Assembly (NCBI GenBank): GCA_031292145.1
Contig: JARLHR010000115.1
Coordinates: 1 to 64,000, forward strand
Length of the DNA: 64,000 nucleotides
Reading direction: 5' to 3'
Source: Clostridium sp.
GTDB lineage: Bacteria; Bacillota; Clostridia; Clostridiales; Clostridiaceae
In this document: positions 43,135 through 52,666 of the stretch, piece by piece
Position numbering within the stretch: the stretch's first letter is position 1
How the letters are laid out: each line of letters begins with the position of its first letter
The notes under the pieces: generated by a model
The model's input: only the letters and a program-made list of their open reading frames with translations
What the model was told of the DNA's origin: nothing
Databases searched by the model: none
Made by a program: the position numbers and the translations under genes

Positions 43135-44850
43135 ATGATTAGTCAAGAAGTAAGAAAAATCGCTCCGGAAATGGATCCGCTTCGTAGGGGAATGGGATGG
43201 ACAACAGAGGATTTAGCAAAACCACAAATTATAATAGAAAGTACTTTTGGAGATAGTCATCCAGGAAGTGCACATCTTTTAAAATTTACGAACAAGGCAG
43301 TAGAGGGAGTTAATCAATCAGGAGGAAAAGCAGCAAGATATTTTGCAACAGACATTTGTGATGGTATGTCACAAGGACATGATGGAATAAACTATTCTCT
43401 AGTTTCAAGAGATATAATTACTTCGTTAATAGAAATTCATGCAAATGCAACGCCATTTGATGCAGGAGTATTTATTTCAAGTTGCGATAAAGCAGTTCCA
43501 TCACATCTTATGTCAATTGGAAGATTGAACATTCCATCGATCGTAGTTACAGGTGGGGTGATGGAAGCAGGACCGGACTTATTAACTTTAGAGCAAATAG
43601 GTACTTATAGTGCAATGTGTAAGCGTGGTGAGATCACAGAAGAAAAGTTAACATATTATAAGGAAAATGCGTGTCCATCATGTGGAGCATGTTCATTTAT
43701 GGGGACTGCAGCTACGATGCAAGTAATGGCAGAATCACTTGGATTAATGCTTCCAGGTAGTGCATTAATGCCAGCAACATGTGAAGATTTAGAAGAAGTT
43801 GCATTAAAAGCTGGCAGACAAGCTGTTGAATTAGCAAAAATGAATCTTCGTCCTAAAGATATGGTAACACTTAAATCTTTTGAAAACGCTATATTAGTGC
43901 ATGCAGCCATATCAGGATCTAGTAATTCACTATTACATTTACCAGCGATAGCACATGAATTTGGCTTATATATTGATGAAGAAACCTTTGATAGATTGCA
44001 CAGAGATGCACATTATCTACTAGATATACGCCCTGCTGGAAAGTGGCCAGCGCAATATTTCTATTATGCTGGCGGAGTGCCTGCAATCATGGAAGAAATA
44101 AAGCACATGCTTCACTTAGATGTAATGACTGTAACAGGAAAGACATTAGGAGAAAATTTAGAGGAACTGAAGAAGAATGGGTATTATGAAAGATGTAACA
44201 GTTATCTTGAAAAAGTAGGCTTAAAGAAAGAAGATGTTATACGTCCATTTAATAATCCTATTGGTACTAATGGATCAATTTCGATATTAAAAGGAAATAT
44301 TGCACCAGAAGGTGCAGTGGTAAAACATACGGCTGTTCCAAAAGAAATGCATGTAGCAATATTAAAAGCAAAACCTTTTGATAGTGAAGAAGAAGCAATT
44401 GATGCTGTATTAAAGAAGGTAATTCGTCCAGGGGATGCAGTTATTATAAGGTATGAAGGACCAAAGGGAAGTGGAATTCCTGAAATGTTCTACACAACAG
44501 AAGCTATTTCTTCTGATGAAGAATTAGGGGCAAGTATTGCACTAATAACTGATGGAAGATTCTCGGGAGCGTCTAAAGGACCTGCAATTGGACATGTATC
44601 ACCAGAAGCAGCTGTAGGTGGACCGATTGCATTGATTGAAGAAGATGACTTGATTGAAATTAGTATTCCAAAAAGAGTTTTACAGGTTATTGGAGTAAAA
44701 GGCAAGGAATGTAGTAAAGAGGAAATAGAAAAAATATTTGAGGAACGTAAGGAGAATTGGAAACCAAGGAAACAAAAATATGAATCAGGTATTTTGAAGA
44801 TTTTCTCAGAGCATGCGGTATCTCCGATGAAGGGTGGATATATGAAGTAA
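43135..44850 (+). CDS. IlvD/EDD-family dehydratase, probably for sugar acids
   Basis: The enzyme has 571 residues and belongs to the iron-sulfur dihydroxy-acid dehydratase family. It shows FISSCDKAVPSHLM with a cluster cysteine, CPSCGACSFMGTAATMQ with a second, and TDGRFSGASKGPAIGHVSPE. Text at the start, GDSHPGSAHLL, is more like the sugar-acid branch than IlvD. By family knowledge it removes water to give 2-keto-3-deoxy acids. The neighbours, a FadR-type regulator and a GntP permease, fit use of an aldonic acid. An IlvD role in branched amino acids is less likely with these neighbours. Confidence 0.85.
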   Translation: MISQEVRKIAPEMDPLRRGMGWTTEDLAKPQIIIESTFGDSHPGSAHLLKFTNKAVEGVNQSGGKAARYFATDICDGMSQGHDGINYSLVSRDIITSLIEIHANATPFDAGVFISSCDKAVPSHLMSIGRLNIPSIVVTGGVMEAGPDLLTLEQIGTYSAMCKRGEITEEKLTYYKENACPSCGACSFMGTAATMQVMAESLGLMLPGSALMPATCEDLEEVALKAGRQAVELAKMNLRPKDMVTLKSFENAILVHAAISGSSNSLLHLPAIAHEFGLYIDEETFDRLHRDAHYLLDIRPAGKWPAQYFYYAGGVPAIMEEIKHMLHLDVMTVTGKTLGENLEELKKNGYYERCNSYLEKVGLKKEDVIRPFNNPIGTNGSISILKGNIAPEGAVVKHTAVPKEMHVAILKAKPFDSEEEAIDAVLKKVIRPGDAVIIRYEGPKGSGIPEMFYTTEAISSDEELGASIALITDGRFSGASKGPAIGHVSPEAAVGGPIALIEEDDLIEISIPKRVLQVIGVKGKECSKEEIEKIFEERKENWKPRKQKYESGILKIFSEHAVSPMKGGYMK

Positions 44851-45156
44851 ATTAAAACTAGGGGAAAGAATAGTTATTTATAAAGTATATATACTACAAT
44901 CTTTCCTCGTTATATTAATAGTTTTATGATTTTTATGAAACTTATGTAAACGGTTAATGAAATGGTCAATATGCTCATATCATTATTAAAATTTAGTATG
45001 GATAACAAGATTAATAACAAAGGTTTCTAATGATGGTATGAGGTCAATGATTATAAATTATTTAAATAGCAAAAGAGTAGTAACAACATTTATGGTAAAA
45101 AACAGATGGTTTAGTGAAGGCTTTTAAAATATAAGAAGTTAAAATATTAAAAAGGA
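44851..45156. other. Intergenic stretch between dehydratase and permease
   Basis: No gene or strong terminator was recognised. It may hold a second promoter for the permease gene. Confidence 0.4.
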
Positions 45157-45165
45157 GTGGTATAT

Positions 45166-46482
45166 ATGCCATTATTAATAATTGCCCTTGGTGTAGCGTT
45201 ATTGTTGTTGTTAATGATTAAATTTAAGTTAAATGGTTTTTTATCTTTAATCATAGTATCTCTTATAGTAGGCGTATTAGAAGGAATGCCAATTGATAAG
45301 GTAGTAACATCCGTAAAAAATGGTGTAGGAGGAACACTGGGAAGCTTAGCGCTTATAATTGGATTCGGTGCTATTCTTGGTAAACTTTTGGCTGATTGTG
45401 GAGGAGCTCAAAGAATTGCTATGACTTTAATTGAAAAGTTTGGAAAGAAGAATATTCAATGGGCGGTACTTATTACTGGAGTTGTCGTTGGATTTGCATT
45501 ATTCTATGAAATTGGTTTTGTACTACTTATTCCACTTGTATTTACAATAGCTGCTGAAGCAGATATACCACTTTTATATATTGGAATACCTATGGCAGCA
45601 GCGCTTTCTGTAACTCATGGTTTCTTGCCGCCACATCCAGGACCAACAGCAATAGCTGGAGTTTATAATGCTGATATAAGTAAAACATTATTATATGGTG
45701 CTATATTAGGAATACCAACAGCTATAATAGCAGGACCAATATTCTCGAAGTTTTTAAAAAAGATGGAACATCCGATTCCTAAAGGGTTATATAATCCTAA
45801 AATATTTACAGAAGAAGAAATGCCAAGCTTTGGAATCAGTGTATTAACAGCATTAATACCAGTTTTCTTCATGGCAATACAAGCTATAGCTAATATTACG
45901 CTACCTAAAGATTCAACAATAGTTAAATATGCAAGTTTCTTTGGAGATCCAGTAATTGCACTTTTAATAGCAGTAATTGTAGCTTTATTTACCTTTGGAT
46001 TAAACAGAAAGAAAAAAATGGACGAAATAATGAAAACTGTGTCAGATGCAATAACTGCAATTGCTATGGTATTATTGATTATTGGAGGCGGTGGAGCCTT
46101 AAAGCAAGTTCTTGTTGACAGTGGAGTATCAAATTATATAGCGAGTGCAATGCAAGGAAGTAATATGTCACCACTTCTATTAGCTTGGTTAATTGCTGCA
46201 ATTTTAAGAATAGCTTTAGGTTCAGCTACAGTGGCAGCTATGACAGCAGCAGGAATTGTAGCACCGATAGTAGCGGCAAATGGAGTTAGTCCAGAATTAA
46301 TGGTGATTGCAACTGGATCAGGAAGCTTAATATTCTCACATGTTAACGACCCAGGATTTTGGTTATTTAAAGAATATTTCAATTTATCTATTCCAGAAAC
46401 TTTAAAATCATGGTCTGTAATGGAAACAATAATTTCAGTATGCGGACTTGTAGGAGTTTTACTTATAAATGTTCTAATCTAG
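45166..46482 (+). CDS. GntP-family gluconate/sugar-acid permease
   Basis: The permease has 438 residues with 12 or more membrane segments. Family marks are GFGAILGKLLADCGGAQRIA, LIGAI-like repeats, HGFLPPHPGPTAIAG near residue 150 and ALGSATVAAMTAAGIV near 350. It takes up gluconate-like acids with protons. ATG at 45166 was chosen with AAAGGAG upstream. A family 2 repeat with a strong terminator hairpin follows. With the dehydratase and regulator it makes a sugar-acid uptake set; a kinase and aldolase must be elsewhere. Confidence 0.9.
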   Translation: MPLLIIALGVALLLLLMIKFKLNGFLSLIIVSLIVGVLEGMPIDKVVTSVKNGVGGTLGSLALIIGFGAILGKLLADCGGAQRIAMTLIEKFGKKNIQWAVLITGVVVGFALFYEIGFVLLIPLVFTIAAEADIPLLYIGIPMAAALSVTHGFLPPHPGPTAIAGVYNADISKTLLYGAILGIPTAIIAGPIFSKFLKKMEHPIPKGLYNPKIFTEEEMPSFGISVLTALIPVFFMAIQAIANITLPKDSTIVKYASFFGDPVIALLIAVIVALFTFGLNRKKKMDEIMKTVSDAITAIAMVLLIIGGGGALKQVLVDSGVSNYIASAMQGSNMSPLLLAWLIAAILRIALGSATVAAMTAAGIVAPIVAANGVSPELMVIATGSGSLIFSHVNDPGFWLFKEYFNLSIPETLKSWSVMETIISVCGLVGVLLINVLI

Positions 46483-46500
46483 AATTATAATAATATAATG

Positions 46501-46568
46501 ATGGATTTTAAAGGTCACGTTCTACCTCCACCATGAAACCCGCGGTAACTAGGTTATCGCGGGTTATT
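46501..46568. repeat. Repeat family 2 copy with terminator
   Basis: ATGGATTTTAAAGGTCACG, CTACCTCCACCATGAAACC, then the hairpin ACCCGCGGTAAC/GTTATCGCGGGT and TTATTTA. It lies 18 bases after the GntP-type permease stop and directly adjoins a family 1 copy. The stem is GC-rich and well formed. Confidence 0.75.
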
Positions 46569-46569
46569 T

Positions 46570-46732
46570 AGGCACAATCAAAAAAATAACAAGCCCATCT
46601 GCCAAGCCTATTTTCCATCATGCTGCGTCAGCAGATTGCCCTAATAGGCCCGCTATGAGACCAATGTACCTCCTTGCCTGATGAAAAATAATCATGGCAT
46701 TTTGGACTTGTTATTTTCTTTCATGTGCCTTA
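46570..46732. repeat. Repeat family 1 copy
   Basis: AGGCACAATC at the left and CATGTGCCTTAAG at the right, AATAACAAGCCCA against TGGACTTGTTATT, and inner TTTTCCATCATGCTG against TGATGAAAAAT. Middle text CAGATTGCCCTAATAGGCCC is almost equal to the copy at 5533-5780. Confidence 0.8.
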
Positions 46733-46848
46733 AGTTGATACATAAATACTAATATAATTAAAAAATTAATTTCTGAGCAGTATCTCAAAGATATGTGTTA
46801 GAATATTATATATTATGTAAAAGTTTTGTATTATAGGAGGAATGTGGC

Positions 46849-47883
46849 ATGCAATATGAAATTACAAATCCATCAAGATTATTGGATAGACATGGAGAAT
46901 TGATACAAAAGGGATATGCTAAATCATTGATTTTAAAATATAGAAGAAAGGATGTAAAGAAAAGAAAGCTGAGATTGAAGGAATGGGATTATTATCTTAT
47001 ATATAATAAAGATTTTGCTGTAGCATTAACAGTAGGTAGTATTCCTTTTTCAGGGTTTATTAGTGCAAGTTTCATTGATTTTAAGAAAGCACAGGAGAAA
47101 ACAAAAAGTGTATTTAGTCTATTTCCAATATGGAGAGTTAAGATGCCTGAATCATCTAGAGTGGGAGATGTTATATACCAGGATTCAGGCGTGAATGTGT
47201 ATTTTAAGCATGATAATGTTGAACGAAAATTGTATATGAAAATGATAAATTTTGAAGAAGGATCTGATTTAGAAGTTTCTATAATATTAAAAAGCGAGCC
47301 TAAGGATTCTATGGTGATTGCAACGCCATTTGAGTTGGACAAGAAGAAGTTCTATTATAACCAAAAAATTATTGGCATGAGAGCATCTGGAGAAGTGTCT
47401 TACAAAGGAACAATATATAAATTTTCACCTGATAACTCTTTTGGACTTCTTGATTGGGGACGTGGAGTATGGCCGTATGTTACTAATTGGTATTGGAGTG
47501 CTGGGCAAGGTATGGTTGATGATAAGGTGTTTGGGTTTAATCTTGGATATGGTTTCGGGAATACTTCAGCTGCCACTGAGAATATGATATTTTGTAATGG
47601 AATTGCAAATAAGCTTGAAAATGTTGAGTTTATAATTCAAAAAAATAAGAACGATGAACTTGATTACATGAAACCTTGGGTTATAACCTCTTCAGATAAA
47701 CGGTTTGAGGTGGATTTTGTGCCTATAATAGATCGTAATGTAAATTCATCAGCAATAATAGTATCAACAGAGCAACATCAAGTATTTGGTAAGTTTACTG
47801 GCAGAGCAGTACTGGATGATGGTCAGGTAATTGAATTGAAGGATTTCTTGGGATTTGCAGAAAAAGTGGAAAATAAATGGTAG
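46849..47883 (+). CDS. DUF2804 family protein
   Basis: The protein has 344 residues. Family text is ITNPSRLLDRHGELIQKGYA at the start, KEWDYYLIYN, FGLLDWGRGVWPYVTNWYW near residue 203 and GFNLGYGFGNTSAATENM near 225. The function is unknown; the fold is thought to be a lipocalin-like double barrel related to hydroxyneurosporene synthase-type proteins. AGGAGG precedes the ATG. No operon partner. Confidence 0.85.
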   Translation: MQYEITNPSRLLDRHGELIQKGYAKSLILKYRRKDVKKRKLRLKEWDYYLIYNKDFAVALTVGSIPFSGFISASFIDFKKAQEKTKSVFSLFPIWRVKMPESSRVGDVIYQDSGVNVYFKHDNVERKLYMKMINFEEGSDLEVSIILKSEPKDSMVIATPFELDKKKFYYNQKIIGMRASGEVSYKGTIYKFSPDNSFGLLDWGRGVWPYVTNWYWSAGQGMVDDKVFGFNLGYGFGNTSAATENMIFCNGIANKLENVEFIIQKNKNDELDYMKPWVITSSDKRFEVDFVPIIDRNVNSSAIIVSTEQHQVFGKFTGRAVLDDGQVIELKDFLGFAEKVENKW

Positions 47884-48150
47884 ATTTAGCTGCAATAGTT
47901 GAAAAGAGCTTAACATGCTACTTTATATATTTATTTTAATGCAAATAGTTATTTATCTCGGATTTCTTAGAATTACGAAGAAATGTCCTATTATTTCTTG
48001 TAGTATTTATGATATTAATAAAAATATACAAAATTTACTTTGAAATTTCTAAAATAAGTTATATAATATAAACAAAATAACAAATTATTATTAATTATTT
48101 AACAAACAATCAAATTTAGATATTTATAATAAAAGAAAAAGGAGAAGAAA

Positions 48151-49437
48151 ATGGGTAAAACGATAGCTGAGAAAATATTTGATGCACACAGAGTAAACAT
48201 GCCGTTTCCTGATACGCATGTTTTAAAATTGGATAGGGTTTTTTGTCATGAAATTACTACACCGATTGCAATCACAGATCTTATGGCAAGAGGAATGGAC
48301 AGGGTATTTGATCCAACGAAAATAAAGGCTGTTATAGATCATGTAACACCTGCAAAGGACTCGAAAACTGCTGAACAGGGAAAGATATTACGAGATTGGG
48401 CTAAAAGGCATGATATCAAAGACTTTTTTGACATCGGAAAGAATGGTGTATGTCATGCTATATTTCCTGAGAAAGGATTCGTGAGACCAGGCTACACAGT
48501 TATCATGGGTGATTCACACACATGTACTCATGGAGCATTTGGAGCCTTTGCGGCAGGTGTCGGAACTACTGACCTTGAAGTAGGGATACTAAAAGGTGTA
48601 TGTGCATTTCACTCTCCGAAAACAATAAAGTTTATTCTCAATGGTACCTTAAAGCCAGGAGTTTATGCAAAGGACCTTATACTTTTCATTATTAAAGAAC
48701 TAACTGTGAATGGTGCAACAAACATGGTCATAGAGTTCACAGGACCGGTTATCGATGAAATGTCAATGGAATCACGTATGACGTTGTGCAATATGGCAAT
48801 AGAAGCCGGAGGTACTTGTGGAATATGCTACCCTGATATGACAACAGTGGAATATTTATGGAAATTTATTAAGGACGAATTTAATACAAAGGAAGAAGCT
48901 TTGAAAGAATATTCAAAATGGACTTCGGATGAGGATGCTTCCTATGAAAAAATATATGAATATGATGTTTCAAATTTAGAACCAATGGTTACTTTTGGAT
49001 TTAAACCTGACCAAGTAAAATCAGTAAATGAGATGTCAGGTACAAAAATTAATCAGATTTATATAGGAAGCTGTACAAATGGGCGCATAGAAGATTTGAG
49101 AATTGCTGCAAGTATCATTAAGGATAAAAAAATAAGCGATGATGTGCGTGCAATTGTAAGTCCTGCAACGCCAGCTATTTATTCTATGGCTTTAAAAGAA
49201 GGAATAATTGAAATTTTCCAAGATGCTGGTTTTTGCGTTACAAACCCAACATGTGGAGCTTGTCTTGGCATGAGTAATGGGGTTCTTGCTAATGGTGAAT
49301 CTTGTGCTTCTACAACAAACCGTAACTTTAACGGAAGAATGGGGAAGGGCGGTACAGTTCATCTAATGAGTCCTGCAACTGCTGCAGCTTCAGCGATTGA
49401 AGGAAAAATAACAAATTCAGAATTATATAAAGCTTAG
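48151..49437 (+). CDS. Aconitase-family dehydratase, large subunit (LeuC/homoaconitase-like)
   Basis: The subunit has 428 residues. The three iron-sulfur cysteines are in IGSCTNGRIEDLR near 306 and NPTCGACLGMSNG near 365-370. Other family segments are KAVIDHVTPAKD, GDSHTCTHGAFGAFA and TGPVIDEMSMESRMTLCNMA. The short LeuC type acts with a separate small subunit, which follows 15 bases later. No leuA or leuB lies nearby, so the substrate could be isopropylmalate, citramalate, dimethylmalate or a similar hydroxy acid. AAGGAGAAG precedes the ATG. Confidence 0.85.
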   Translation: MGKTIAEKIFDAHRVNMPFPDTHVLKLDRVFCHEITTPIAITDLMARGMDRVFDPTKIKAVIDHVTPAKDSKTAEQGKILRDWAKRHDIKDFFDIGKNGVCHAIFPEKGFVRPGYTVIMGDSHTCTHGAFGAFAAGVGTTDLEVGILKGVCAFHSPKTIKFILNGTLKPGVYAKDLILFIIKELTVNGATNMVIEFTGPVIDEMSMESRMTLCNMAIEAGGTCGICYPDMTTVEYLWKFIKDEFNTKEEALKEYSKWTSDEDASYEKIYEYDVSNLEPMVTFGFKPDQVKSVNEMSGTKINQIYIGSCTNGRIEDLRIAASIIKDKKISDDVRAIVSPATPAIYSMALKEGIIEIFQDAGFCVTNPTCGACLGMSNGVLANGESCASTTNRNFNGRMGKGGTVHLMSPATAAASAIEGKITNSELYKA

Positions 49438-49452
49438 GTAGTGGAGGAAAAA

Positions 49453-49977
49453 ATGAAGAAATTTAGCGGAAAAGTTTTATTTTTAGATAGAAGTGATATC
49501 AATACCGATGAAATCATTCCAGCAAAGTATCTTACTGAAATTACTAAAGAGGCATTAAAACCTTATCTATTGGAAGATTTGTCTCTTACTAATTTCAATA
49601 ACAAAGGAGATATTAACGATAAAGCTGTGATTATAACAAGAGAAAATTTTGGTTGTGGCTCTTCCAGAGAGCATGCTCCGTGGGCTTTGGAGGTAAATGG
49701 AATAAATGTAGTTATAGCAGAAAACTTTGCGAGAATATTCAGACAGAATATGTATAATTGTGGTATGTTCGCAATAGAATTATCAAAAGATAAGATTGAA
49801 TATCTTTTTGAGAATTACTCAGGTAAAGACACTTCGATAGAAATTGACATTGATAATGATAAGATTATTGTAACATCATCAGAAAAATCAGAAGCAATTG
49901 ATTTCAAAGTCGGAGAGTTTGACAAGACACTTGTTAAAGAAGGCGGCTGGGTTGGTTATGCTGATAAAAACTATTAA
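49453..49977 (+). CDS. Aconitase-family dehydratase, small subunit (LeuD-like)
   Basis: The swivelling domain has 174 residues. It shows SDINTDEIIPAKYLTEITKE near the start, and NFGCGSSREHAPWAL near residue 62, which closes the active site. ATG at 49453 follows GGAGG. The substrate-recognition loop after YLT differs from the YLR(R) loops of typical LeuD enzymes, so the exact acid cannot be named. It works only together with the large subunit upstream. Confidence 0.85.
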   Translation: MKKFSGKVLFLDRSDINTDEIIPAKYLTEITKEALKPYLLEDLSLTNFNNKGDINDKAVIITRENFGCGSSREHAPWALEVNGINVVIAENFARIFRQNMYNCGMFAIELSKDKIEYLFENYSGKDTSIEIDIDNDKIIVTSSEKSEAIDFKVGEFDKTLVKEGGWVGYADKNY

Positions 49978-50118
49978 TTCATAAGTATATCATCGACAAT
50001 ACTAATGTAGCATTGTCGGAAATTTAATAGTTTTATAAGCAAATCAGTACGTTGGTTAACAATAGCTATGAACGATAGCAGTTTTGATATAGGACATATA
50101 AAACGTTACAACAAAGTT

Positions 50119-50168
50119 AAGGACTGCAATAAGATGTAAAGACAAATCTTATTGCAGTTCTTATTTTT
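50119..50168 (+). terminator. Terminator after the dehydratase pair
   Basis: AAGGACTGCAATAAGAT pairs with ATCTTATTGCAGTTCTT, followed by ATTTTTAG. A smaller hairpin CGACAATAC/GCATTGTCG lies earlier at 49993-50017. The DNA from 50210 to 50236 ends in a family 1-like GATTGTGCCTGA. Confidence 0.85.
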
Positions 50169-50284
50169 AGACTACTTCATATTTAGTAACTTCTTTTTAA
50201 GTCAAGTACTGGTCTATTATTTTTTTGATTGTGCCTGAAGTAATAGTTATTGACAAATTAATTCCATAGTAATATAGTAAAAGT

Positions 50285-50299
50285 ATACCAAATAGGTAG
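50285..50299 (+). promoter_or_regulatory. Operator-like site upstream of the Rrf2 gene
   Basis: ATACC-AAATA-GGTAG, nearly a palindrome, 18 bases before the Rrf2 start. It matches the site upstream of cooS at 50728-50742 in spacing and in nine of ten arm bases. Confidence 0.6.
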
Positions 50300-50316
50300 A
50301 GTTTGAGCGAGGCAAT

Positions 50317-50625
50317 ATGAAAATAACACAAGAGCCAGATTGTAGTTTATGTGTAATACTATATTTATTAAAATTAGAATATGGTGAAAAGATAGAGGCA
50401 GCAACCATTGTAGAACATGAGGAGCTTCCTTTTAGGTTTTTATTAAAATTTTTAAGAAAGCTAATCACAGAAACTAAAGAAAGTCCGATATCTGTGAATA
50501 GGTGTATATTTGATTCTACTTACTGTAATGCTAGAAAAGGCAACAAGTGTGAAATTCATAGAGCTCTTAAAAGAGTACACAAAATCTGGTTTTACAACTA
50601 TAAAATATTAATTTTAAAGGTTTAA
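50317..50625 (+). pseudogene. Rrf2-family regulator with an internal deletion
   Basis: Residues 1-50 match the Rrf2 helix-turn-helix (MKITQE start, LPFRFLLKFLRKL as recognition helix). A normal Rrf2 protein then has a wing with RGxxGGY and a linker helix; here the text jumps after LRKLITE to SPISVNRCIFDSTYCNARKG, the C-terminal cysteine region. About 35-40 residues are missing. The three cysteines that can hold an iron-sulfur cluster remain. The last 15 residues also diverge. It is 102 residues against about 140-150 in the family. DNA binding without the wing is doubtful. It sits just upstream of cooS, which it probably once controlled. Confidence 0.7.
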
Positions 50626-50727
50626 AAGAGGGGGATTTTTAAGGCATAATCAAAAAATAATAGGCAGGTATATTTGATCTATTCTTTTATTTTATGCGGT
50701 AGCTCCCCGTTTTACATAATCAATACA

Positions 50728-50742
50728 ATACCTAAAAGGTAT
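50728..50742 (+). promoter_or_regulatory. Operator-like palindrome upstream of cooS
   Basis: ATACC-TAAAA-GGTAT is a perfect palindrome in the arms, 20 bases before the cooS start. It is shared with the site upstream of the Rrf2-type gene. Confidence 0.65.
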
Positions 50743-50762
50743 ACTATGAGGAGGATTTTTTA

Positions 50763-52649
50763 ATGAATACTTGTGGAAATTGTACATCATGCAGTAGTGC
50801 TGATAAGGCACTAGAAAATTTTATTGCTAACGCTGAGGTGGAAACATCTCATCATAGAGTAATAAATCAAAATGTAAAATGTGGCTTTGGACAACAAGGG
50901 GTTTGTTGCCGTCTATGTTCAAATGGTCCATGCCGTGTTACACCAAAATCTCATCGTGGGGTATGTGGAGCTAATGCAGACACAATCGTTGCTCGTAACT
51001 TTTTAAGAGCTGTAGCAGCTGGCGCTGGATGTTATTTACATATAATTGAGAATACAGCATTAAATTTAAAGAAAACTGGAGAAAATAAAGGAGCTATTAA
51101 AGGTGCTAATGCACTAAACCACTTGGGAGAAATTTTTGAAATACAAGAAGAAGATATGCACAAGAAAGCAGTACTTGTGGCAGAGGCTGTTTTAAAAGAT
51201 TTATATAAACCTAGATATGAAAAAATGGAACTTGTTAAAAAACTTGCATATGCGCCTAGAGTTAAAGTATGGGAGGAACTTAACCTTCTTCCAGGTGGTG
51301 CAAAAGCAGAGGTATTTGATGCATTGGTTAAGTCTTCAACTAATTTAAGCAGTGATCCTGTGGACATGTTATTAAATTGCTTGAACTTGGGGATTTCTAC
51401 CGGTTTATATGGACTTACATTAACTAATCTTCTAAATGATGTTATGCTTGGAGAGCCTGTAATACGTCAAGCAAAGGTTGGTTTCAAAGTAGTAGACCAA
51501 GATTACATAAATATAATGATTACAGGACATCAACATTCAATTATAGCTCACCTTCAGGATAGACTTTTAGATGAAGATGTTGCTGCAAAGGCAAAAGCCA
51601 TTGGTGCTAAAGGCTTTAGAATCGTTGGATGTACATGTGTTGGACAAGATTTACAGCTTAGAGGTGAACATTATAAGGAAGTTTTCTCTGGACATGCAGG
51701 AAACAATTTTACAAGTGAAGCGCTTATTGCTACCGGGGGAATAGATATTATTCTTTCTGAGTTTAACTGTACGCTTCCAGGTATAGAACCTATTGCGGAT
51801 AAATTTGAAGTTAAAATGATTTGTCTTGATGATGTGGCTAAAAAGGTTAATGCGGACTATATCAAATATACATATGAAGATAGAGAAGTTATAACTGATA
51901 ATGTTATTGGTGAAGCTTTAAAGAGCTATTCAAGCAGAAGAAAGAATGTAAAAATGAATATTCCAATGGATCATGGTTTTGATGATGTTGTTACTGGAGT
52001 AAGTGAAAATTCTTTAAGAGAGTTCTTAGGAGGTACTTGGAAGCCTTTAATTGATTTAATAGCTAGTGGAAAGATAAAGGGTGTTGCTGGAGTAGTAGGA
52101 TGTTCAAACCTTACGGCAAAAGGTCATGATGTATTTACTGTAGAATTAACAAAAGAACTTATAAAGAGAGATATTATTGTTCTTTCAGCAGGATGCTCTA
52201 GTGGTGGTTTAGAAAATGTAGGATTAATGTCACCTTCTGCGGCCAGCCTTGCAGGAGATAATTTAAGAGAAGTATGTGAAAGTTTGGGAATTCCTCCAGT
52301 ATTGAATTTTGGACCATGTCTTGCAATTGGAAGACTTGAAATTATTGCATCACAGTTGGCTGAATACTTAGGTATTGATATTCCACAACTTCCACTAGTA
52401 TTATCTGCTCCTCAATGGTTAGAAGAACAAGCTCTTGCAGATGGTGCTTTTGGATTAGCTTTAGGACTTCCACTACACCTTGCAATTCCACCTTTTATGA
52501 CTGGAAGCAAAGTTGTAACTAAAGTATTAACTGAAGATTTACAAAGCTTAACAGGTGGACAATTAGTTCTTGAGGATGATGTAATAGAAGCTGCAGACCG
52601 TTTAGAACAAATTGTCCTTGATAGAAGAAATAGCTTAGGCTTAGCCTAG
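50763..52649 (+). CDS. cooS: Anaerobic carbon monoxide dehydrogenase, catalytic subunit
   Basis: The enzyme has 628 residues and interconverts CO and CO2 at a nickel-iron-sulfur cluster. The cluster D and B cysteines are in KCGFGQQGVCCRLCSNGPCR near 39-56. C-cluster ligands are visible in TGHQHS (His), CTCVGQD, EFNCTLPG, VVGCSNLTAKGHD, SAGCSSGG and FGPCLA, and the catalytic lysine in MTGSKVVTK. An extra CGNCTSC lies at the very N-terminus. AGGAGG precedes the ATG. It heads cooS-cooF-oxidoreductase; no maturation factor CooC is in the window. Confidence 0.95.
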   Translation: MNTCGNCTSCSSADKALENFIANAEVETSHHRVINQNVKCGFGQQGVCCRLCSNGPCRVTPKSHRGVCGANADTIVARNFLRAVAAGAGCYLHIIENTALNLKKTGENKGAIKGANALNHLGEIFEIQEEDMHKKAVLVAEAVLKDLYKPRYEKMELVKKLAYAPRVKVWEELNLLPGGAKAEVFDALVKSSTNLSSDPVDMLLNCLNLGISTGLYGLTLTNLLNDVMLGEPVIRQAKVGFKVVDQDYINIMITGHQHSIIAHLQDRLLDEDVAAKAKAIGAKGFRIVGCTCVGQDLQLRGEHYKEVFSGHAGNNFTSEALIATGGIDIILSEFNCTLPGIEPIADKFEVKMICLDDVAKKVNADYIKYTYEDREVITDNVIGEALKSYSSRRKNVKMNIPMDHGFDDVVTGVSENSLREFLGGTWKPLIDLIASGKIKGVAGVVGCSNLTAKGHDVFTVELTKELIKRDIIVLSAGCSSGGLENVGLMSPSAASLAGDNLREVCESLGIPPVLNFGPCLAIGRLEIIASQLAEYLGIDIPQLPLVLSAPQWLEEQALADGAFGLALGLPLHLAIPPFMTGSKVVTKVLTEDLQSLTGGQLVLEDDVIEAADRLEQIVLDRRNSLGLA

Positions 52650-52666
52650 TTTTGGGAGATGAGCTT

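Noticed and set aside
43656-43910. Leftward frame in the dehydratase gene
   Set aside because: Antisense to a well-supported gene, no ribosome binding site.
44851-45156. Possible riboswitch between dehydratase and permease
   Set aside because: No conserved riboswitch motif or expression platform seen.
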